Origin: Amycolatopsis japonica
Lineage (GTDB): Bacteria; Actinomycetota; Actinomycetes; Mycobacteriales; Pseudonocardiaceae
NCBI RefSeq assembly: GCF_000732925.1
Contig: NZ_CP008953.1
Coordinates: 6,386,001 to 6,450,000, forward strand
Direction: 5' to 3'
Length of the DNA stretch: 64,000 nt
Shown piece by piece: positions 34,194 to 42,524 of the stretch. Positions within the stretch are counted from its first letter, which is position 1. Each line of letters opens with the position of its first letter. The position numbers and the translations under genes were made by a program. The notes beneath the pieces were generated by a model, which saw only the letters and a list, made by a program, of their open reading frames with translations, searched no databases and was not told the origin of the DNA.

Positions 34194-35189
34194 TCAGGCG
34201 GACAGCCTGCCCACCGAAGGGGCCAGACCGTCCCGGATGTTCCGCCGCCACAGCTCGTAGGCGGGCGTCCCGTCCGCGGCGTCCTCGGTGACCTCGGTCG
34301 AGTCCGCCAGCTCGACGGCCTCCTCGATGCTCAGCCCGGCCAGCGCACGGGCGGCGCGGCGGGTGTGCGGCGGGACGAACGACGAGAACGTCCTCGCCTT
34401 CACCGCGAACACGACGCCGAGCCCGAGGTGGTCCTGGTGCTCCCCCGACGCCTCGCGGAGCCTCACCAGCCCTGACCGGTCGCAGCCGCCCGCGAAGGTC
34501 GCGGCCAGCCCGACCCCGCTCCACAGGTCCGGACGGCGCCCTGCCGGGAAGCGGTTCACCGCCTCGGCGACCTTCACCGGATCGCCGCCGTTGATGAACC
34601 ACAGTGCCCGCCCGATGCCCTGATCGCAGGCGCGCGGGAAGTACGCGGGGGCGCCCGCCCACGGGTACGGCTTGGGGACGAACTGCTCGTCGACCCACCG
34701 CCTTGTGTCGAAGTAGGCGCGGTCGAAGGCGTACCCGTCGACGGCCAGCCAGCTCATCGTCGGATGGAACGGCACGCCGTCCAGATCCGGCAGCACCTTC
34801 TTCCACAGCGGCCGGGGCAGGCGGGCCATCGCGAACCCGATGCCGATGTAGGTCAGGAACACGTGCGGGAGCCCTGGCCCGCTCATCAGTTCGGCCGTGC
34901 GGTCCTTCCGGCCGCCGGGCATGACGTCGAGGATGGTGAACGCCATCGCCGCGCCCTCGTAGGCGAACCCGCGCATCTCCGGCTCGACCATGTCCAGCCG
35001 CCGTTCGGCCTCCCACAGCTCCGGCGCGTCGATCCCCCACTCGAAGCCGCACACGACCGCCTGCGGGATCGACTCCAGCCGCGCGGTCGACGGCGTCCTC
35101 GGCACTCCGAACCCGCGCCCCTCGAAGCCGACCGAAGCCAGCGAAGGCGCGAACATGACCTTGCGCAGGGCACCCAGCAATGAGCTCAT
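34194..35189 (-). CDS. DUF1702 protein, enediyne E2/E3 (UnbL)-like
   Basis: A 331-residue protein of DUF1702, a family known mainly from enediyne clusters. Shared motifs with the UnbL gene at the right edge are RGFAYEGAAMAFTILDVMPGG, YIGIGFAMARLPRP, WLAVDGYAFDRAYFDT, ACDQGIGRALWFINGGDP and NRFPAGRRPDLWSGVGLAATFAGG-like segments (identities in each block). It is therefore a divergent paralogue of the core E3 gene; nine-membered clusters carry E2 and E3 genes of this size, so E2 is the likely name. ATG 35189 follows AAAGGACGTAAG. Role unknown, probably in building or protecting the enediyne core. Confidence 0.85.
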   Translation of the reverse strand: MSSLLGALRKVMFAPSLASVGFEGRGFGVPRTPSTARLESIPQAVVCGFEWGIDAPELWEAERRLDMVEPEMRGFAYEGAAMAFTILDVMPGGRKDRTAELMSGPGLPHVFLTYIGIGFAMARLPRPLWKKVLPDLDGVPFHPTMSWLAVDGYAFDRAYFDTRRWVDEQFVPKPYPWAGAPAYFPRACDQGIGRALWFINGGDPVKVAEAVNRFPAGRRPDLWSGVGLAATFAGGCDRSGLVRLREASGEHQDHLGLGVVFAVKARTFSSFVPPHTRRAARALAGLSIEEAVELADSTEVTEDAADGTPAYELWRRNIRDGLAPSVGRLSA

Positions 35190-35610
35190 CTTACGTCCTT
35201 TGTGGATAGTGGTGGCTTCGCGCGAACCGGCTCATGCCGAGGAGACCATGCCGCGATCGACGTCCGATCGAGCCTGGCGCCGGTACCGCCGAACAGTCCA
35301 TCGCCGCCTCCGAAAGGAGGGAATTCACCCGTTCGCCGGACTGATTCACCGGAATGGAACGTACTCGACAGGGAATGAAAACCACTCGAGGTAGCAATTT
35401 TACCTTCTTCTTTCCTGACAGCGAGTAATCGATCGCTCGCAGTTTCAGTACCCTCGAAGCCGCGCCATCGTCGCAGCTCACCGCCACGTTGATCAGCAAA
35501 CGCAGGCCACAAGGAAAGGCGCAACCTTGGATCGTGCGATTTCGATTCACTCTTCCGGGTTCACTATGTACACTGAGAGTTAGCGCGTTTCTGGGGAAGA
35601 GGAGGTCGGA
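35190..35610. other. Divergent intergenic region, 421 bases
   Basis: Separates the E2-like gene from response regulator 2. It is less GC-rich than its surroundings and must hold both promoters. TTCACT occurs twice, at 35546-35551 and 35560-35565, 14 bases apart, followed by an AT-richer TATGTACAC; I see no gene-like frame and no clear SARP heptamer spacing of 11. Confidence 0.5.
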
Positions 35611-36216
35611 GTGATCCGAGTCCTATTGGCCGAGGATATGCACATGGTCCGTGGCGCGTTGGTCGCCCTGCTGAACCTCGAGCAGGACATCGAGGTCGTC
35701 GCCGAGGTCTGTTCGGGCGACAAGATCCTCCCGATGGCCGCGGAGTATCTCCCGGACGTCGCGATCATCGACATCGATCTGCCTGCCAAGGACGGGCTCG
35801 CGGCCGCTTCCGAGCTCTGCCAGCAACTTCCGAGTGTCCGCACGCTGATCCTCACCTCGCTCGGCCGCCCGGGCACCGTGCGCCGCGCGCTCGACGCGAA
35901 GGTCAACGGCTTCCTGCTCAAGGACGCGCCCGCCGACAAACTCGCCAACGCCGTCCGTTCGGTCGCCATCGGCCGCCGGGTCATCGACAGCGAACTCGCG
36001 TTGTCCGCCTGGGAAACGGAAGACAGCCCGCTGACCCCGCGGGAAGCCGAGATCCTCCGCCTCGCCGCGAACGGGCGCACGGTCGCCGACATCGCGGCGG
36101 AGCTGTTCCTGTCGCCGGGGACCGTGCGGAACTATCTGGCCACCGTGGTCACGAAACTCAACGCCCGCAACAGGGTGGACGCCATTCGCATCGCCACCGA
36201 GTCGGACTGGCTCTGA
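35611..36216 (+). CDS. NarL/DesR-type response regulator (paralogue 2)
   Basis: A 201-residue regulator starting at GTG after AGAGGAGGTCGGA. Receiver: IRVLLAEDMHMVRGALVAL, phospho-Asp in VAIIDIDLPAKDGL, KVNGFLLKDAPADKLANAV; DNA-binding: LTPREAEILRLAANGRTVAD and LFLSPGTVRNYLATVVTKL. Closely similar to the regulators at 32354 and 41233 (whole blocks such as EDMHxVRGALVALL are shared), implying recent duplication. It sits just upstream of the SARP gene in the same direction. Confidence 0.93.
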   Translation: MIRVLLAEDMHMVRGALVALLNLEQDIEVVAEVCSGDKILPMAAEYLPDVAIIDIDLPAKDGLAAASELCQQLPSVRTLILTSLGRPGTVRRALDAKVNGFLLKDAPADKLANAVRSVAIGRRVIDSELALSAWETEDSPLTPREAEILRLAANGRTVADIAAELFLSPGTVRNYLATVVTKLNARNRVDAIRIATESDWL

Positions 36217-36383
36217 CGTTTTCCGCGTCTTCTCTTTTGCCACAACCGGTTCATCGCTCCAAGTCGTGACGATCGCATACGGCACAACGAAAAAATCATG
36301 GTCCACCGGGTGTTTCCGGCACTGTTCCGAAGGTTCCGCCTCTGTCACCGTCATCGAGGGGGAGTCCGCCGGAGGGGCAGGGG

Positions 36384-37163
36384 ATGCACGCGATGACCAT
36401 CGAACCGGGTGACACGGCCAGGGTGCTGGGGCCACTCGAGCTGCACATCGGCGGGGCCGATCGCGCGCCGAGCACGCCGAAACTCCTGCAACTGCTGGCG
36501 ATGCTGCTCATCCGTCCCGGCAAGACGGTCCATGTCGACTCCCTCGTCCACGAGCTGTGGAACGACGCGCCGCCGCGCAGTGCCCGCCGGACCCTGCACA
36601 CCTACGTCCACCATCTCCGCCGTCATCTCGACCCCGAAGGCAACGGCGGCGTGCTGGTCACCAGTCCGCCCGGGTACCGGCTCGAGATCGACGCCGGCGT
36701 GGTCGACGTGTCGGAGTTCCACCGGCTGCACCGCCTCGGCCGCGACCTGCTGGACGAAGGCGACAACGCGGCGGCCGCACACGCGTTCCGTACCGCACTG
36801 GACCTGTGGTCCGGTCCCCCGCTGGCGAACATCCACTGTGGACCGACCCTGGCCGCCTACACCGTCTATCTGCTGGAGCACCGGCGCAACGCCCGCGACC
36901 TGTGGATCGAGGCCGAGATCCGCGCGGGCAGGCACCGGGAGATGCTCGGCGTGCTGCGGTCGCTGACCACCGCCGACCCGTTCGACGAGACCCTGCACGC
37001 CCAGCTGATCCGCGCGCTGGGGCTCAGCGGACGGCGCAGCGACGCGCTGGCGTCCTACGAGTGGCTGCGCACCAGGCTCGAGGACGAACTGGGGGTGACA
37101 CCCTGCGCCGAACTGCGAGAGCTGCACCGCGAACTGCTCTCCGAGGGACATCCGATCCGCTGA
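36384..37163 (+). CDS. SARP-family pathway activator
   Basis: A 259-residue Streptomyces antibiotic regulatory protein: OmpR-like winged helix (RVLGPLELHIGG; KLLQLLAMLLIRPGKTVHVD; LWNDAPPRSARRTLHTYVHH LRR in parts) followed by the bacterial transcriptional activation domain with TPR-like helices (HDLWSG and ELRELHRELL at the end). SARPs bind heptameric repeats and turn on antibiotic clusters, so this is the strongest candidate for the enediyne activator. ATG 36384 (or 36393) follows GGAGGGGCAGGGG. The 167-base upstream gap holds no clear heptamers by eye. Confidence 0.93.
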   Translation: MHAMTIEPGDTARVLGPLELHIGGADRAPSTPKLLQLLAMLLIRPGKTVHVDSLVHELWNDAPPRSARRTLHTYVHHLRRHLDPEGNGGVLVTSPPGYRLEIDAGVVDVSEFHRLHRLGRDLLDEGDNAAAAHAFRTALDLWSGPPLANIHCGPTLAAYTVYLLEHRRNARDLWIEAEIRAGRHREMLGVLRSLTTADPFDETLHAQLIRALGLSGRRSDALASYEWLRTRLEDELGVTPCAELRELHRELLSEGHPIR

Positions 37164-37208
37164 ACGAGCACCGCCCGCCACCAGACCGAGAAAACTGAGG
37201 AGTCAAGC

Positions 37209-37895
37209 ATGACCGCTCGCACCTACGGCCAGTTCTGCGGCCTCGCCCGCGCGCTCGAGATCATCGGGGAACGCTGGTCCCTGCTCGTGATCCGCGATCT
37301 CGTGCTCGGGCCGAAGCGGTTCGACGAACTGCAGCACGGCCTGCCGAAGATCCCGACGAGCATCCTGTCGACCCGGCTCAACGAACTCGAACGGCACGGG
37401 GTCGTCCAGCGCCGGGTGCTCTCGCAGCTCGACGCCGGGGTGGTCTACGAGCTGACCGACTACGGCAACGACCTCGACCAGATCCTGCTGCAGCTGGGCC
37501 TGTGGGGCGCCCGTTCGCTCACCGACCCGGCCGCCGACGACCTGTTCACCCTCGACGCGGCCATCCTGTCGCTGTACACGACGTTCCAGCCCGACGCGGC
37601 CCGCGGCATCGAATGCGCGTTCGAGCTGCACTACGGCGATCAGATCATCGTGCACGCGGTGATCGAGGACGGCGCCATCACGGCCGGGGAGGGCCCGCAC
37701 CCGAACCCCGACGTCATCATCGAGCCGCGTGGCCCGGTCGTGCTGAAGCTGCTGAACGGCGAGATGGACGCCGCCAGCGCGCTCACCTGCGGCGCGGTGG
37801 CCATCAAGGGCGAACCGGCGATGCTGGAGCTGTTCACCAGGCTCTTCCACATCCCGTCGGCCCCGTCGAAGGCCGACGGGCTCGTCACCCACTGA
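37209..37895 (+). CDS. HxlR-family regulator with SCP2-like C-terminal domain
   Basis: A 228-residue protein: winged helix at residues ~10-100 (CGLARALEIIGERWSLLVIR, RFDELQHGLPKIPTSILSTR) and a C-terminal SCP2-like lipid-binding domain (residues ~120-225, containing IEDGAITAGEGPHPNPDVII). The Cys of CGLARALEI is the conserved HxlR site. It probably senses a small hydrophobic ligand. It follows the SARP by 45 bases in the same direction and ends before the bidirectional terminator at 37906. Confidence 0.87.
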   Translation: MTARTYGQFCGLARALEIIGERWSLLVIRDLVLGPKRFDELQHGLPKIPTSILSTRLNELERHGVVQRRVLSQLDAGVVYELTDYGNDLDQILLQLGLWGARSLTDPAADDLFTLDAAILSLYTTFQPDAARGIECAFELHYGDQIIVHAVIEDGAITAGEGPHPNPDVIIEPRGPVVLKLLNGEMDAASALTCGAVAIKGEPAMLELFTRLFHIPSAPSKADGLVTH

Positions 37896-37905
37896 AGAAG
37901 GCCCG

Positions 37906-37936
37906 GTGGCGGGGACCGGACACCGGTCCCCGCCAC
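37906..37936. terminator. Bidirectional terminator between HxlR and Sua5-like genes
   Basis: GTGGCGGGGACCGG / CCGGTCCCCGCCAC, 14-bp perfect stem, 3-base loop, between the convergent stops at 37895 and 37939. Confidence 0.85.
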
Positions 37937-37938
37937 GG

Positions 37939-38559
37939 TCACTCGAAGCGCGAGGTGTCGCCGGCGCCCCGGCGCACGATCTCCGGCTCGCCCGACGAGA
38001 AGTCGATGACCGTGGTGGGTTCGACCCCGCAGTCGCCGGAGTCGATCACCGCGTCCACCACGTGCTCCAGATGCTCCTTGATGTCCCAGCCCTGGGTCAT
38101 CGGCTCCTCCTGGTCGGGCAGCAGCAGCGTGCTCGACAGGAGCGGCTCGCCGAGTTCGCCGAGCAGGGCCTGGGTGACCACGTGGTCCGGGATGCGCACG
38201 CCGACCGTCTTCTTCTTGGCGTGCAGCAGACGGCGCGGAACCTCCTTGGTGGCCGGGAGGATGAACGTGTAACTGCCCGGTGTGGACGCCTTGACCGCGC
38301 GGAAGACCGCGTTGTCCACGTGCACGAACTGGCCCAGCTGGGCGAAGTCCTGGCACACCAGGGTGAAGTGGTGGCGGTCGTCGAGCTTGCGGATGCTCCG
38401 GATGCGGTCGATGCCCTGTTTGTTCCCGAGCTGACAGCCGAGGGCGAAACAGGAGTCCGTCGGGTACGCGATGAGCCCGTCCTCGCGCAGGATGTCGACG
38501 ACCTGTCCGATCGCGCGTCGTTGCGGATTCTCCGGATGTACGTCGAAATACCTGGCCAT
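37939..38559 (-). CDS. L-threonylcarbamoyladenylate synthase family protein (Sua5/YciO/YrdC)
   Basis: A 206-residue YrdC-fold protein: the RRAIGQVVDILREDGLIAYP start, GLIAYPTDSCFALGCQ, ADAT-like HHFTLVCQDFAQLG, and SYTFILPATKEVPRRLLHAK form the ATP/threonine-carbamoylation pocket pattern. YciO-type members are more divergent than YrdC, and this protein looks closer to YciO (no KRRRxG at the C-terminus). Housekeeping tRNA t6A function is therefore uncertain. Located inside the regulator island in the opposite direction. Confidence 0.85.
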   Translation of the reverse strand: MARYFDVHPENPQRRAIGQVVDILREDGLIAYPTDSCFALGCQLGNKQGIDRIRSIRKLDDRHHFTLVCQDFAQLGQFVHVDNAVFRAVKASTPGSYTFILPATKEVPRRLLHAKKKTVGVRIPDHVVTQALLGELGEPLLSSTLLLPDQEEPMTQGWDIKEHLEHVVDAVIDSGDCGVEPTTVIDFSSGEPEIVRRGAGDTSRFE

Positions 38560-38908
38560 GCGCAGAGCTTAGGGCCACGGGCGCCCCGCCGCCGCGAGCG
38601 CCCGCCCCGCGTGGCGCACCCCGGGCGGCGTACAAAATGGAACCCACGTCTTCCATCGTGGCGTGTTCCGCGATCGGCGGCGTGGTCCGAACGTCCCACA
38701 CCCGCGCGGGTGACCGCGGGGATTTTCCCAGTACCGGGCCGGGAAAACGACTCCTTGATCATCCTCCTCCCGTCGTCGGAAACGGGAACCGGGGTAACGA
38801 AGATGGGTTAGGATCCGAATCACACCGCGATGGGGGTCGTGCGACGGCCTCGGCCGTCGCAAGGGGGCTGCACGACCAAGGATCAAGACTTCTTCTGTTA
38901 CCACTGGG
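38560..38908. other. Divergent intergenic region, 349 bases
   Basis: Lies between the Sua5-like gene and the fused histidine kinase. I see no convincing gene here: the open frames lack binding sites and run antisense. It must hold the promoter of the kinase. Confidence 0.5.
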
Positions 38909-41236
38909 GTGCCTGTGCCGGAACAGCTCGCGGTGACCGCCGAACCTCTGGGTACCGCCGGGGTGGACCGGCGCCCGCGGCGGGCGCTGTTCCTCGCCGG
39001 GCTGATCATCACCGTCGTCTTCGTCAACTCCTGCCTGTTCGGTCTCCTCGGCGTCCTGCTCCAGCCCGGGGTGGACTTCTGGCAGGGCCTGCTGGCCGTG
39101 CTGTACGTCGGGCCCGTGCTGGCGATCCAGCTCTTCTTCTTCAGCCGTCCGGCGGTCCGGCTCGACACCAGGCTCGCGAAGGCCATGCTGGCGGTGCAGG
39201 CGTGCCTGGCGTTCCTGTCGACCCTGCACTTCGACGCGGCGCTGAGCTCACTGATCACCCTCGCGGCGGGTAGCGCGCCGCTGCTGTTCCGGCCGCGGAC
39301 GGGCTGGACGGTGTGCATCGCGTTCCTGGCCGGCACGATCTGGATCCTGTGGGCCAACGACGAAAGCTGGCTCGGCGCGGTGTTCGACAGTGTCACCGCG
39401 GTCTTCTACGCCCTGGTCGTGTACCTGCTGACCTGGCTCGCGCGGCTGGTGACCGAACTGCACCAGGCCAGGACCGAGCTGGCGAGGCGGGCCGTGGCCG
39501 AACAGCGGCTGGCCTTCGCGAGGGACCTGCACGACCTGCTCGGCCTCAGCCTGTCCGCGATCGCGCTCAAGGGCGAACTGGTGCACCGCCTGCTGCGGAA
39601 GTCACTGGACCGGGCCCGTGAGGAGCTCGCCGAGATCACCGGCATCGCCCAGCGGACGCTGTCGGACGTGCGGTCGGTGGCCAGGGGTTACCGGGAGCTG
39701 TCGCTCGACAAGGAATCGCGGACCGCGGTGTCGCTGCTCTCGGCGTCGAACGTCGCGGTGCGGGTCGACCTCCAGCAGGTCGACCTCCCGGTCAAGCTGC
39801 GCACCCTGCTGGCGAAGGTGCTCCGCGAAGGGGTCACGAACGTGCTCCGCTACACCGGCGTCGAGCACTGCGAGATCACCGTGCGCGAGAACGGCGGCCG
39901 GGTCGCGCTGGAGATCGTCCACGACGGAACGGCGCACGAGGACGTCCCCGAGGAGACGGCCGAGAGCCTGCGCGAGGTGACCGCGGAGGTCGCCGGGCAC
40001 GGCGGGAAGCTGAGCGCGGGTCCCGACGCGGCGGGCCGGTGGCGGCTGCACGCCGAACTCCCGGTGCCCGAACAGGCCGAGCCCACCGAGACGGCGCTGG
40101 CCGAGGGGTCCGGGCGCTGGTCCCGGATCGACGCCAGGAACGTCCAGTGGACGATGACGGTGGTCTTCATCGTCTTCAGCCTCTCCGCGATGGCCCGTGC
40201 GGTCATGCTGACCGACGACGGCTGGTCGCTCGCGCTCATCGCCGGCTACCTCACCGCGCTGACCACGCTGCAGCTGTCCTATTTCGCCCGCCCGAACGTC
40301 CGGCTGCGCTCGCGGCAGAGCTACGCGCTGCTGTTCGTCCAGGCCTGCCTGATCTTCCTGCCGTTGATCCCGCTCGGGAGCGCGTGGGTGAGCCTGCCGA
40401 GCCTGTTCGCCGGCACCGCGCTGCTGGTGCTGCCGCCGCTGGCCGGATGGACGGCGTTCGCGGTGACCGCCGCCGGTGTGCTGATGATCCGGATCAGCTA
40501 CGGCACCGACTTCCTCGGCGGCTTCTACACCTTCGCGTCCATCCTGAACACCGGGCTGATGGTGTTCGGTCTCATCTGGCTGATCCGGCTGGTGACCGAA
40601 CTGGGCGAGACCAGGAAACGCCTCGCCGAGGTTGCGGTCGCGGAGGAGCGGCTGCGGTTCGCCCGCGATCTGCACGACCTGCTGGGGATGAGCCTGTCGG
40701 CGATCGCGCTGAAGAGCGAACTGACCAGCCGGATCATGGACATCGACACCGATCGCGCCTCCGACGAACTGCTGGAGATCCTCGGGCTGACACGGCAGGC
40801 GCTGAGCGACGTCCGGTCGGTGGCGAGCGGTTACCGCGAACTGTCGCTGGATCAGGAGTCGCGGTCGGCGCAGGCGGTTCTGGTGGCCGCCGACGTCCAG
40901 GTGCGGCTGGAGATCGAGCACGAGGACCTGCCGACGACGGTGCGGACCGTACTGGCCGTGGTGCTGCGCGAGGGCGTGACGAACGTGTTGCGGCACAGCA
41001 AGGTCGAACGCTGCGAGATCGCCGTGCGGCGGATCGGCGACGGCGTCGCGCTCGACATCGTCAACGACGGTGTGGTGAACGGACGGCCGCCGAAGCCGGA
41101 GCAGCCGGTACGGGTGGAGGCCCCGGGCAGCGGCATCACGAACATGTCCGATCGCGTCGCCGGGCTGGGCGGGGAACTGACCGCCGGGGTCGAGGCCGAC
41201 GGGCGGTTCCGGTTGCGTGCCGTGGTGCCGGTTTAG
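38909..41236 (+). CDS. Tandem double histidine kinase in one polypeptide (775 residues)
   Basis: Two complete DesK/NarX-like units are fused. Unit 1 (residues ~1-390): membrane helices ~25-180, phosphoacceptor His208 in FARDLHDLLGLSLSAIALK, N-box LREGVTNVLRYTG, but after the D-box (EIVHDGTAHED) no GxGxxN ATP-lid motif is present. Unit 2 (residues ~410-775): helices ~415-555, His589 in FARDLHDLLGMSLSAIALK, N-box LREGVTNVLRHSK, and a proper lid, PGSGITNMSDRVAGLGGEL. The two units are alignable from end to end, so they arose by duplication and fusion. Unit 1 is probably catalytically impaired in ATP binding while keeping its His. It may hand phosphate to one or more of the three response regulators nearby. 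Start GTG 38909. It ends overlapping the convergent response regulator by four bases. Confidence 0.88.
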   Translation: MPVPEQLAVTAEPLGTAGVDRRPRRALFLAGLIITVVFVNSCLFGLLGVLLQPGVDFWQGLLAVLYVGPVLAIQLFFFSRPAVRLDTRLAKAMLAVQACLAFLSTLHFDAALSSLITLAAGSAPLLFRPRTGWTVCIAFLAGTIWILWANDESWLGAVFDSVTAVFYALVVYLLTWLARLVTELHQARTELARRAVAEQRLAFARDLHDLLGLSLSAIALKGELVHRLLRKSLDRAREELAEITGIAQRTLSDVRSVARGYRELSLDKESRTAVSLLSASNVAVRVDLQQVDLPVKLRTLLAKVLREGVTNVLRYTGVEHCEITVRENGGRVALEIVHDGTAHEDVPEETAESLREVTAEVAGHGGKLSAGPDAAGRWRLHAELPVPEQAEPTETALAEGSGRWSRIDARNVQWTMTVVFIVFSLSAMARAVMLTDDGWSLALIAGYLTALTTLQLSYFARPNVRLRSRQSYALLFVQACLIFLPLIPLGSAWVSLPSLFAGTALLVLPPLAGWTAFAVTAAGVLMIRISYGTDFLGGFYTFASILNTGLMVFGLIWLIRLVTELGETRKRLAEVAVAEERLRFARDLHDLLGMSLSAIALKSELTSRIMDIDTDRASDELLEILGLTRQALSDVRSVASGYRELSLDQESRSAQAVLVAADVQVRLEIEHEDLPTTVRTVLAVVLREGVTNVLRHSKVERCEIAVRRIGDGVALDIVNDGVVNGRPPKPEQPVRVEAPGSGITNMSDRVAGLGGELTAGVEADGRFRLRAVVPV

Positions 41237-41841
41237 ATCCAGCCGGATTCCTTGGCGATGCGGATCGCGTCGACCCGGTTGCGCGCGTTGAGCTTCGACA
41301 CGATCGTGGTCAGGTAGTTGCGCACGGTTCCGGTGGAGAGGAAGGCCTTCGCCGCGACCTCCAGGGTGTCCCGGCCTTCGGCGGTCAGCCGCAGGACGTC
41401 GATCTCCCGCGGCGTCAGCGGGCATTCCACGGTGTCCCAGGCGGCGAGGGCGAGGTCGCCGTCGACCATCCGCCGTCCGGCCGCCACCCCGCGTACGGCG
41501 TTGGCGAGTTTCTCCGCGGGGGCGTCCTTCAACAGGAAGCCGTTCACTTTGGCCGCCAAGGCCCGCCGGAGCGTGCCGGGTCGGCCGAGGCTGGTCAGGA
41601 TCAGGGTCCTGACCTCCGGGAGCTGCTCGTGGAGTTCGGTGGCCGCGGTGAGGCCGTCCTTGCCGGGGAGGTCGATGTCGATGATCGCGACCTGGGTGCC
41701 GGAGATCCGCGCGGCGGGGAGGATTTCGTCACCCGACGCGACTTCGGACACCACTTCGATATCCGGTTCCAGCCGCAGCAGCGCCACGAGCGCCCCTCTG
41801 ACGATGTGCATGTCTTCGGCCACGAGAACTCTGATCACCAT
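41233..41841 (-). CDS. NarL/DesR-type response regulator (paralogue 3)
   Basis: A 202-residue regulator: IRVLVAEDMHIVRGALVALL, phospho-Asp in VAIIDIDLPGKDGLT, receiver Lys in GFLLKDAPAEKLAN; DNA-binding LTPREIDVLRLTAEGRDTLE and AFLSTGTVRNYLTTIVSKL. It converges on the fused kinase with a four-base stop overlap, the usual distance for a cognate pair read from opposite strands. Nearly the same sequence recurs at 32354 and 35611. Confidence 0.93.
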   Translation of the reverse strand: MVIRVLVAEDMHIVRGALVALLRLEPDIEVVSEVASGDEILPAARISGTQVAIIDIDLPGKDGLTAATELHEQLPEVRTLILTSLGRPGTLRRALAAKVNGFLLKDAPAEKLANAVRGVAAGRRMVDGDLALAAWDTVECPLTPREIDVLRLTAEGRDTLEVAAKAFLSTGTVRNYLTTIVSKLNARNRVDAIRIAKESGWI

Positions 41842-42024
41842 GGCGCCGCCCCCTCACGCACACCCCCATGGCCCCAAACATAAACACGCCCGCACGGAAC
41901 GCGTTCCACCGTTCGGGTGGTGAGTCGGCGCAGGCACCCTGGCGGAAGAGGTCACCCGTTGACGGGTTACTCGGCAGGTCGGCTACTTTCCGTCGTTCCG
42001 GCGGGACGTCCTCCGCACACGACA

Positions 42025-42063
42025 CCGGCCGCCACTCGTCTTCGGGGTACGAGTGACGGCCGG
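42025..42063 (-). terminator. Hairpin after the 63-residue peptide gene
   Basis: Fifteen-base arms at 42025-42039 and 42049-42063 (14 of 15 pair) around a 9-base loop, immediately after the stop at 42074 for minus-strand reading. Confidence 0.7.
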
Positions 42064-42073
42064 AGAGGGCCAC

Positions 42074-42265
42074 TCAGCTCGCTTCGGCCAGCGGCGGGGC
42101 GGTGCAGCAGGCGCCGGTGAAACAGTTGAACGCCTCGCCGCGGTGCTGATTGGTCCAATGGTCGAACCGGTCGATCACGAGCTCGACCTGGTTCCCGGCG
42201 GAGCCGGTGTCGATCCCCCGGACGGCGAAGAGCGAGCGGACGTTGTCGGTGGCCGTGTTCCTCAT
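42074..42265 (-). CDS. 63-residue peptide with Cys-rich tail (RiPP-precursor-like)
   Basis: A short protein starting at ATG 42265, eight bases after GGGAG, and followed by a terminator hairpin, so it is a real transcription unit. The N-terminal ~45 residues are mixed charged and hydrophobic (LFAVRGIDTGSAGNQVELVI then DRFDHWTNQHRG) and resemble a leader; the end FNCFTGACCTAPPLAEAS has three Cys, three Thr/Ser and two Pro, the composition of a modified-peptide core. No signal peptide. No lanthipeptide, sactipeptide, YcaO, lasso or radical SAM enzyme is visible in the window, so a RiPP assignment is speculative. A metal- or cofactor-binding role of the three Cys is an alternative. Confidence 0.6.
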   Translation of the reverse strand: MRNTATDNVRSLFAVRGIDTGSAGNQVELVIDRFDHWTNQHRGEAFNCFTGACCTAPPLAEAS

Positions 42266-42524
42266 CGATGGCTCCCAGGCTGGTCGGTGGTGTTCCTTCG
42301 ATGAGGAAATCGTGCAGCTCAGGGCGGGTACGCGGCCAGTGCCATGCATCATCGCGGGGATGTGCTTTTCGCCTATGCCGGAAGGTTCCCTCCGACTGCT
42401 CCGTTTCCGCGATCATGAGCACCGGACGGAGTAATGTGCACCGGTTTCGACGACGGAAAGTGGCAGGCCGAACGCAGCGCGAGACGGTGACCGCTCGTGG
42501 TCACCCCTCACCCGGATGGACCAG

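Noticed and set aside
35546..35565. TTCACT direct repeats as a SARP binding site
   Set aside because: Spacing is 14 bases rather than 11, and there are only two copies; no clear -10 element at the usual distance.
42074..42265. Calling the Cys-rich peptide a lanthipeptide or thiopeptide precursor
   Set aside because: No LanB/LanM/LanKC, YcaO or radical SAM enzyme occurs in the window.
42266..42352. Longer start for the 63-residue peptide (92 residues)
   Set aside because: The upstream part lacks a binding site, whereas the start at 42265 has GGGAG at the right distance.
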